Shown: positions 1 to 5,613 of the stretch, piece by piece
Numbering within the stretch: the stretch's first letter is position 1
Layout of the letters: every line of letters begins with the position of its first letter
Assembly: GCA_964607765.1 (NCBI GenBank)
Contig: CAZSNT010000262.1
Location: 1 to 9,549 of the forward strand
From: CAZSNT01 sp964607765
Lineage (GTDB): Bacteria > Verrucomicrobiota > Lentisphaeria > Oligosphaerales > JABHEG01
DNA length: 9,549 nucleotides
Direction: 5' to 3'
Position numbers and translations under genes: made by a program
Notes under the pieces: generated by a model
Told to the model about the DNA's origin: nothing
The model's database searches: none
Seen by the model: only the letters and a program-made list of their open reading frames with translations

Positions 1-361
1 GCCCAGAGAGCGGCGCTACGTCCGGCCGGGCAGGATACGGTAGCCAACAGTCCAGCTTAACGGTTACCCAAAACGTACGCCCTCAGACCGCGTAGGGCAC
101 CACAGACCGCGCAGAAAACCGTTTCAACGCCCAGGTCGGCTTCCCCCGTAGCCCGGGTCTCCTGACGGTGTTCTGCCGTGAGGTGTATCGTGCCTGCAGA
201 CGACAGATTCCCGGGTCAGAAGCCCCGAGCTACGGGGGAAGCCGTGCCTCACGAGACCAAGGCTCTGCAATCACGCACGGGACAGAGTCGCAACGGCGTG
301 AACGACCCAATATAGTTTTCCGATCAGAGATGCCCAGACGAACAGAGGCCCGTGCCCTTCG
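1..361. other. Gene-free left end with long hairpin
   Basis: No convincing gene is seen here. Two plus-strand frames enter from the left edge open and close early, one at TAG 41-43 and one at TAA 58-60. Either could be the last codons of a gene outside the window, but 13 to 19 codons are too few to judge. The nonamer CAGACCGCG occurs at 84-92 and 103-111. The main structure is the inverted repeat at 137-244, listed separately. A possible -10 box TATAGT at 311-316 would place a transcript start about 40 bases ahead of the gene at 362, but I find only a poor -35 match (around 288-293), so the promoter is a weak guess. Confidence 0.5.
137..244. repeat. Long imperfect inverted repeat (hairpin)
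   Basis: The 16 bases at 137-152 (CGGCTTCCCCCGTAGC) are the exact reverse complement of 229-244. Pairing continues inward after single mismatches: 154-157 with 224-227, 159-160 with 221-222, and 162-166 with 215-219. That gives about 27 paired positions in one long stem around a central region of about 48 bases. No run of T follows either arm, so it does not look like an intrinsic terminator. It could be a small non-autonomous mobile element, a structured RNA or a REP-like repeat. I see no clear target-site duplication and no coding capacity inside. Confidence 0.7.
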
Positions 362-2251
362 ATGAGTCCCAAAGCGACAACAGGTCCCGGCATGCCGGGC
401 GGCGCCATGCCGCGCGTGGATCGCCTGGTGCTCTGGAGCGTGCTCGCCGCGTGGGTTCTGGGGTTGGCTTTCAGCAGCGTCGTCGACGGCGATATCTGGT
501 TCCATCTGGCCGGGGGCCGTTACCTGTTCTCCCACGGGCATCCACCGCGCGTAGACGAGTTCTCATACGTGTCGGCCGGGCGCCCCTACATCTGTCTGCA
601 CTGGACTTTTCAGGGGTTGCTCTACTCCGTGCACAGGGTTCTCGGAATGGCTGGTCTCTCGGGCCTGAAGGCACTGCTCATCGCCGGGAATGTGGCGCTG
701 TTTGCCGCCGCGGCCGGGCTGCGCTTTACCGACGGCAGCCTGCTGCTGCTGCTCTGTGTCACCGTCGGTCTGTCCGCTCAACCCACGCTGCGACCGCTTC
801 TGGTCTCGCTTCTCTACCTGCAGGGCCTGCTTCTGGTCTGGCGTCGGGATCTGCCCGGCTGGCTCGTTCCGGTGATTCTGCTTCTGTGGGTCAACGTGCA
901 GGGCCTCTTCATTCTGGGGCTGTTCGCGGCAGGCCTCTGGGCGCTGGAGCAACCGCGCGCACGAGTCAAGTGGCTGGCGCTGTCGTGCGTGACGTGCCTG
1001 GTCAATCCCTACGGCATCCATGGCGCACTGTTCCCGCTCACGCTGTTCACACGGATCGGTTCTCAAAACGTCTACTCTCAGAACATCATGGAATTCGCGT
1101 CGGCCGCGGCGAGCGGCTTCTACCTCGGCACGCCAGCCGGCTGGGCCTGTCTGGCCCTGCTGACAGCAGGTGCGGCCGCCGGCGCCGCTGCCTGGCGCAG
1201 GGACAAACGGCGGCGTGTGCTGCTCCTTGCAGGGCTGTTTGCGGGGTTCGCATTCCTCTACACCCGCGCGTTTCGCAACATGCCGTTGTTCGCCGTGGTC
1301 GCAGGATGGACGATCGCACAGTGGCATCCCGCCGTTGCGGGCTGGTGCTGCCCGAAACGAAGCTGGCGGCTCGCCGGGGTGGCCGGTGTGCTGCTCGTGA
1401 CGGGCCTGACGGCGCTCGCACCGGGCCGGGCCGGGTATCCCAACCTGCTGCGCCAGCACTTCGCTGCCCGGCGCTGGGCCAGGCCGGCCACGGACGCCGT
1501 GCCTGATGGCGCCGTGCAGTTCCTCCGCGACCGACAGTGGAGCGGACGCCTGTTCAACGACTTCAACTGGGGCGGCTACCTGATCCACGCCCTCGGCCCG
1601 GACAACCGCATCTTCATCGATCAGCGCCTGGAAGTGCACTCACGCGAGCACTTCCAGCATTACATCGATCTCGCTCAAGACGCCAGGACCTTCCTTGACC
1701 TCGACGCCGTCCACAACTTCGACCTGGCCCTGTTCTGCCATTTCCCATTTCGTGGCCTGCCAAAGCTGTTCAGGACCCTCAATGACCACGCTGACTGGCA
1801 CTTGGTCTACGCAGACCACTTCGCCGCGGTCTTCTGCAAGGACAGACCGCCAAACGCGCCGCTGCTGGAGCACCCCCTGCTGCCCGAACCGCCGCCGCAG
1901 CCACACTTGGACAGAGCCCGGGCCGACTACATCGCACACGCGCTCGACAACTACTCCCCCTGGCGCCTTCCCGCAGAGGCGGCAGAGCTCTACCGTGCGG
2001 TCGGCCGCGCCCAAGTCCACGACTACGCCGGACACCACGGCGCGGCCGCCGCGCTGCTTGCGGAGTCCGCAACTGCGGCGCCGCAGGTTGGCGACCTGCA
2101 TTTCCTCACCGCCTGCGCTGCCTTGGCCGCCCGGGACAGGGATCTGTTCCTGCAGGCATCGAACTGCCTCTGGGCCGTACAGCCCAGCCATCCCGACCTG
2201 AAACGCATCACCGATCTGGGCAGCCGCCAATTCGGGACGAGCACGGAGTAG
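362..2251 (+). CDS. Polytopic membrane protein, GT-C glycosyltransferase-like
   Basis: The predicted protein has 629 residues. The first 350 or so are strongly hydrophobic, with likely membrane segments near residues 21-40, 101-120, 124-139, 145-160, 166-194, 202-214, 260-277, 285-300, 306-320 and 336-351. After the first segment comes D-G-D-I-W-F-H-L (residues 42-49), then a D-E-F-S-Y-V motif (65-70). This matches the first-loop pattern of a family of GT-C-like proteins (acidic residue, W-x-H-L, then D-x-F-S). Further conserved-looking pieces are V-N-P-Y-G (214-218) and R-N-M-P-L-F (305-310). The soluble C-terminal half opens with L-F-N-D-x-x-W-G-G-Y-L-I (397-408) and R-I-F-I-D-Q-R (416-422), and ends in alanine-rich helices that may be TPR-like. 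A role in transferring lipid-linked sugars is inferred from family likeness only; many such proteins are annotated simply as hypothetical. The start is ATG 362, with AGAGG at 344-348 rather far upstream (13 bases). ATG 392 and ATG 407 are possible alternatives with poorer sites. Confidence 0.85.
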   Translation: MSPKATTGPGMPGGAMPRVDRLVLWSVLAAWVLGLAFSSVVDGDIWFHLAGGRYLFSHGHPPRVDEFSYVSAGRPYICLHWTFQGLLYSVHRVLGMAGLSGLKALLIAGNVALFAAAAGLRFTDGSLLLLLCVTVGLSAQPTLRPLLVSLLYLQGLLLVWRRDLPGWLVPVILLLWVNVQGLFILGLFAAGLWALEQPRARVKWLALSCVTCLVNPYGIHGALFPLTLFTRIGSQNVYSQNIMEFASAAASGFYLGTPAGWACLALLTAGAAAGAAAWRRDKRRRVLLLAGLFAGFAFLYTRAFRNMPLFAVVAGWTIAQWHPAVAGWCCPKRSWRLAGVAGVLLVTGLTALAPGRAGYPNLLRQHFAARRWARPATDAVPDGAVQFLRDRQWSGRLFNDFNWGGYLIHALGPDNRIFIDQRLEVHSREHFQHYIDLAQDARTFLDLDAVHNFDLALFCHFPFRGLPKLFRTLNDHADWHLVYADHFAAVFCKDRPPNAPLLEHPLLPEPPPQPHLDRARADYIAHALDNYSPWRLPAEAAELYRAVGRAQVHDYAGHHGAAAALLAESATAAPQVGDLHFLTACAALAARDRDLFLQASNCLWAVQPSHPDLKRITDLGSRQFGTSTE

Positions 2252-2287
2252 CCGGGCCTTGCGCATCCCTGCCCGACCGCAGGGAGG

Positions 2288-2323
2288 CATACGACGTATA
2301 CGACCTATACGCCCCATACCCCT
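2288..2323. repeat. 9-bp tandem repeat, four units
   Basis: Four consecutive 9-base units lie in the gap between two genes: CATACGACG, TATACGACC, TATACGCCC and CATACCCCT. They diverge progressively to the right. The first junction contains the palindrome CGTATACG (2295-2302). The repeat lies upstream of the chosen start of the DUF1549 gene, so I treat it as non-coding, although the frame stays open through it (Ile-Arg-Arg, Ile-Arg-Pro and so on). Confidence 0.65.
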
Positions 2324-2334
2324 GACGGGGGTGT
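2316..2334. other. Small hairpin downstream of the membrane-protein gene
   Basis: ACCCC (2318-2322) pairs with GGGGT (2328-2332) around a 5-base loop, and two more pairs (one G-U) extend it to 2316 and 2334. It lies 65 bases after the stop of the upstream gene and directly abuts the 9-bp repeats. No T-run follows, so an intrinsic terminator is doubtful. It could be a weak or factor-dependent transcript end. Confidence 0.3.
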
Positions 2335-2453
2335 CCCTGCCGGAGACGGGCGGATGGACGAGCCGCTCCCACAATATCTCGCCGGCTGCCGTCGTTGTAT
2401 GGGCCAGCAGGCGCGACAGCCGTGCCGCTACGACCACGAACAGGACAACGCCC

Positions 2454-4046
2454 ATGAAGACACAGACGCTCCTGGTTGCTTTGATGATGACCGCGTTGCA
2501 GGCGGCGGACACGTCCGGGCAGACGCGACGGCCTCTGCCCGACCCGTTTGCCTCTTCCCGGTACCCGGCCCGAGGCAACGCCATTGATGAACCGGTCCTG
2601 GCCAAGTGCCGGGAACTCGGGATTCGCCCGGCAGGAACGTGTTCCGACAGCGTGTTCGTCAGGCGCGTGCATCTCGATGTAACAGGCACGCTCCCGACGG
2701 CTGAGGAAGCCGCGAGTTTCATCAAGGATCCTGCCCCCGACAAACGCCGGGCCCTGATCGACGCGCTTCTGGAGCGCAGAGAGTACGCCGACTACTGGGC
2801 CCTGAAATGGTGTGACCTGTTCCGGGTCAAGTCGGAGTTCCCCATCAACCTCTGGCCCAACGCAGTGCAGGCCTACCATCGCTGGGTCCGCAATTGCATC
2901 GAGCACAACACACCCTACGACCAGTTCGCCCGTCAGATCCTCACTGCCAGCGGCAGCAATTTCCGGGTGCCGCAGGTGAACTTCTTCAGAGCGGTTCAGG
3001 GGAACGAGCCGGAGACGATCGCGCGAGCGGTCGCACTGACGTTCATGGGCGCGCGGGCCGAGAAATGGCCTGACGAACGTCTGTCGGGCATGGCCGCCTT
3101 CTTTTCCGGCGTCGCGTTCAAAAGGACGAGCGAGTGGAAGGAAGAGATCGTCTATGTCGACCTGTTCGACACATCCCCGGAGCGCCTCGCGGCTCGGCCC
3201 GCAACAGCCGTCCTGCCCGATGGCAAGCGCATCGCTCTGTCGCCGGACAAGGACGCCCGCCGCGTCTTTGCCGAGTGGCTGATCCGTTCCGAGAACCCGT
3301 GGTTCGCCCGGCACGTGGTCAACCGCATCTGGAGCTGGCTGCTCGGCCGCGGAATCATCCATGAGCCGGACGACATCCGCCCGGACAACCCGCCGGTCAA
3401 CCCTGAGCTGCTCGCCCTGCTCGAGGCGGAGTTGATCCGCGCACGGTACGACCTCAAACACATCATCCGCCTGATCCTGAACTCGGCCACCTACCAGCGG
3501 TCCTCTATCCCGGCAACGGCAAGCGCGGAAGCCGCGGCGCACTTCGCACACTACTCGTTGCGCCGTCTCGATGCCGAAGTCCTCATCGACGCGGTCTGTC
3601 AGATCACGGGAACGACCGAGGACTACTGGAGCGTGATTCCCGAACCGTTCACCCTCATCCCCCGCGACCGACGCGCCATCGCGCTGGCCGACGGCAGCAT
3701 CACCAGCACGTTCCTGGAGCTGTTCGGGCGGCCGCCGCGTGATACCGGACTGGCAGCGGAGCGGAGCAACAGACCGACCGCGGCTCAGGCGCTGCACCTG
3801 CTCAACTCAGGCCACATCCGAGGCAAGCTCGAAGGCTCCCCGAAGATCTGGTCTCTGGCATCCCACGGACAACCCCTGACCACGGTGACCGACCTCTACC
3901 TGACCGTGCTGTCCCGGTTCCCTACGCAGAAGGAACTGCAGGCGCTCAGAGACTACGTGGATTCAGCCGAAGCAAAAGGCCCGCAGGTGATGACTGATAT
4001 GGCATGGGCTTTGATAAACAGCACGGAGTTCCTGTACCGGCACTGA
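2454..4046 (+). CDS. Secreted DUF1549/DUF1553 domain protein
   Basis: The predicted protein has 530 residues. I chose ATG 2454 because it has AGGA (2442-2445) 8 bases upstream and opens a short Sec signal peptide (basic N-terminus, then L-L-V-A-L-M-M-T-A-L, cleavage probably after residue 17 or 22). The frame is open back to 2259, but that stretch encodes low-complexity repeat. DUF1549 spans roughly residues 41-235 (V-H-L-D-V-T-G-T-L-P-T, 72-82; Y-A-D-Y-W-A-L-K-W, 111-119; N-T-P-Y-D-Q-F, 152-158). DUF1553 spans roughly 265-520 (N-P-W-F-A-R-H-V-V-N-R-I-W, 281-293; G-R-G-I-I, 298-302; A-T-Y-Q-R-S, 345-350). Many relatives have an N-terminal cytochrome-like domain and a CxxCH motif in DUF1549. 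Both are absent here; the corresponding place reads G-A-R-A-E-K-W-P. These families are abundant in planctomycetes and relatives, usually beside DUF1501 genes as here, but their biochemical role is unknown. Export and extracytoplasmic action are inferred from the signal peptide. Confidence 0.9.
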   Translation: MKTQTLLVALMMTALQAADTSGQTRRPLPDPFASSRYPARGNAIDEPVLAKCRELGIRPAGTCSDSVFVRRVHLDVTGTLPTAEEAASFIKDPAPDKRRALIDALLERREYADYWALKWCDLFRVKSEFPINLWPNAVQAYHRWVRNCIEHNTPYDQFARQILTASGSNFRVPQVNFFRAVQGNEPETIARAVALTFMGARAEKWPDERLSGMAAFFSGVAFKRTSEWKEEIVYVDLFDTSPERLAARPATAVLPDGKRIALSPDKDARRVFAEWLIRSENPWFARHVVNRIWSWLLGRGIIHEPDDIRPDNPPVNPELLALLEAELIRARYDLKHIIRLILNSATYQRSSIPATASAEAAAHFAHYSLRRLDAEVLIDAVCQITGTTEDYWSVIPEPFTLIPRDRRAIALADGSITSTFLELFGRPPRDTGLAAERSNRPTAAQALHLLNSGHIRGKLEGSPKIWSLASHGQPLTTVTDLYLTVLSRFPTQKELQALRDYVDSAEAKGPQVMTDMAWALINSTEFLYRH

Positions 4047-4055
4047 CAGAGCGAT

Positions 4056-4103
4056 CGCCGCGTGGAGGCGGCGCGGTCAGCAGATCACGATTCGGATCAC
4101 GAT
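4056..4103. promoter_or_regulatory. Intergenic hairpin and 9-bp direct repeat
   Basis: In the 74-base gap before the DUF1501 gene, CGCCGC (4056-4061) can pair with GCGGCG (4068-4073) around a 6-base loop. It is followed by a perfect direct repeat GATCACGAT at 4083-4091 and 4095-4103, with a 12-base repeat distance. The right copy ends 4 bases before the AGAGGA ribosome binding site (4108-4113). These could be a partial transcript end plus a regulator-binding site, but neither is shown by the sequence alone. Confidence 0.3.
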
Positions 4104-4120
4104 GAGAAGAGGACCTCGCG

Positions 4121-5479
4121 ATGACAGAGAAGACAAACAGCCGGCAGACCGCGGCAGGGCACACATCGGTAACGCGACGAGCCTTGCTCAACCGGGGGCT
4201 CTGCGGTGCGGCGGGCCTGATGCTCCTCGACCGCCTCGGTCTTCCCGCGTTGGCTGCGCCCCCGCGCCGCGCGCCCACGGCCAACGCGGTGATCCAGATC
4301 TGGATGTGGGGCGGTCCGGCGCACTTGGACACCTTCGACCCGAAACCCGATGCCGGCGCAGATTACTGCGGCCCGTACACCAAGCCGATCCGGACCAACG
4401 TGGACGGCATCGTGATCGGCGAGATGCTCCCGGAGCTGGCCAAGCAGGCGGACAAGTACGCGATCATCCGGAGCATGACCCACGGCGTGAACGGGCATGA
4501 GACGGCGTCCTACATGGTCCAGTCCGGACGCATGCCGGGTGGCGGGACGGTCTTCCCCGCCGTGGGTGCCGTAGTCTCGCGCTTCAGAGGCTACGATGCC
4601 GGCTACAAGGGGTTGATCCCGCCGTACATTGTGCTGACCGAGCCGCAGGGCCGTTTCTCCGAGGCAGGCTTCCTCGGGCCACGCTATAAGCCGTTTGCTA
4701 CGGGCGGCGACCCGGCCAGGGATCCATTCGCCGTGGAAGGCATCGTGGCCGAAGGGATCTCGGAACGGCGGCAGCGGGAGCGCCGGGATCTGCTCCGCAA
4801 ACTGGACACGCTCGGGAACAGGATGCCGCGGAACGCAGCCGTAACTGAACTGAGACAGTGCCGGGACCAGGCCTACGACCTGATCCTCGGCGACGGCGCC
4901 AATGTGTTTGACCTGTCCCGGGAGAGCGATGAACTGCGTGAACGCTACGGCCGGAACACGTTCGGTCAATCGTGCCTGGCAGCACGCCGGCTGGTTGAGA
5001 ACGGTGTGCGCTTCATCACGATCAACTACAAGGGCTGGGACACGCACAAGCAGCATTTTCAGTCCATGCGCCGCATGCTCCCCGAATTGGACAAGGGCAT
5101 GGCGACGCTGCTGTCGGACTTGTCCGAACGCGGACTGCTCGACAGCACAATCGTGTGGTGGGGCGGCGAGTTCGGCAGGACGCCCAAAATCCAGTGGGAA
5201 GCGCCTTGGAACGGCGGGCGCGGGCACTACGGTCGCGTGTTCTCCACCGTGCTGGCCGGGGGCGGCTTCAAGGGCGGCAAGGTTGTCGGTGCCTCGGACG
5301 CGCGGGGCGAGACGGTCAAGGACCGGCCGGTCTACCCGTGGGACTTGATCGGCAGCATTTATGAACGGCTCGGGATCGACCCGGAAGGGAGCCTGCCGCA
5401 TTCCGACGGGTCCGTCCGACTGACTCCCTCCGCCGCCGACGGCGTGGAGATTGGCGGGCGGCTGGTGGAGATCATGTAG
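4121..5479 (+). CDS. Tat-exported DUF1501 family protein
   Basis: The predicted protein has 452 residues. The start ATG 4121 has AGAGGA (4108-4113) 7 bases upstream. The N-terminus is a twin-arginine signal: T-R-R-A-L-L (18-23), then a hydrophobic glycine- and leucine-rich stretch ending near A-L-A-A (43-46). The mature part shows DUF1501 landmarks: W-G-G-P-A-H-L-D-T-F-D-P-K-P (63-76), M-T-H-G-x-N-G-H (119-126), G-W-D-T-H (305-309), G-G-E-F-G-R-T-P (348-355) and G-R-G-H-Y (366-370). DUF1501 is related to the alkaline phosphatase/sulfatase fold, and the conserved Asp, His and Glu residues in these motifs are plausible metal ligands. No substrate is known. Tat export suggests it folds, perhaps with metal, before transport. 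It follows the DUF1549/DUF1553 gene by 74 bases on the same strand, the usual pairing in planctomycete-type genomes, so the two probably function together. Confidence 0.93.
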   Translation: MTEKTNSRQTAAGHTSVTRRALLNRGLCGAAGLMLLDRLGLPALAAPPRRAPTANAVIQIWMWGGPAHLDTFDPKPDAGADYCGPYTKPIRTNVDGIVIGEMLPELAKQADKYAIIRSMTHGVNGHETASYMVQSGRMPGGGTVFPAVGAVVSRFRGYDAGYKGLIPPYIVLTEPQGRFSEAGFLGPRYKPFATGGDPARDPFAVEGIVAEGISERRQRERRDLLRKLDTLGNRMPRNAAVTELRQCRDQAYDLILGDGANVFDLSRESDELRERYGRNTFGQSCLAARRLVENGVRFITINYKGWDTHKQHFQSMRRMLPELDKGMATLLSDLSERGLLDSTIVWWGGEFGRTPKIQWEAPWNGGRGHYGRVFSTVLAGGGFKGGKVVGASDARGETVKDRPVYPWDLIGSIYERLGIDPEGSLPHSDGSVRLTPSAADGVEIGGRLVEIM

Positions 5480-5531
5480 GTGGTGACCAACTACACATGT
5501 GAGTTCCTCATTCAGAAACAGTACGCCGCGC

Positions 5532-5570
5532 GGCCCCCGAGCGGCTCCCCGAACGCGGCGGCTGGGGGCC
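5532..5570. terminator. GC-rich hairpin between DUF1501 and PPC genes
   Basis: GGCCCCC (5532-5538) pairs with GGGGGCC (5564-5570). After a bulged G at 5539, AGC (5540-5542) pairs with GCT (5561-5563), leaving an 18-base loop. It starts 53 bases after the DUF1501 stop and ends 34 bases before the next ribosome binding site. No T-run follows, so it is not a classical intrinsic terminator. It may trim expression between the two genes or act as an mRNA stability element. Confidence 0.3.
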
Positions 5571-5613
5571 ATCCGCCCTACACAGAGAAACTGAAACAGA
5601 TACGGAGGGCCCT

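Noticed and set aside
1..60. 3' end of an upstream gene
   Set aside because: Two frames are open from the left edge (to 43 and to 60), but the peptides are too short and unremarkable to support a call.
137..244. Integron attC site
   Set aside because: The size and imperfect hairpin are reminiscent, but I find no R' (GTTRRRY) and R'' (RYYYAAC) core boxes at the ends and no cassette-like gene arrangement.
352..1506. Overlapping plus-strand frame (384 codons) in the first gene region
   Set aside because: The product is Arg- and Ala-rich without membrane segments or motifs, whereas the frame starting at 362 gives a coherent polytopic membrane protein with family motifs.
2208..3797. Long open frame (529 codons) on the minus strand opposite the DUF1549/DUF1553 gene
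   Set aside because: Same reasoning: the plus strand carries recognisable family motifs and a signal peptide, and the minus-strand product shows none.
4097..5572. Long open frame (491 codons) on the minus strand opposite the DUF1501 gene
   Set aside because: The plus-strand frame has the twin-arginine signal and all DUF1501 motifs; the antisense product is composition-driven.
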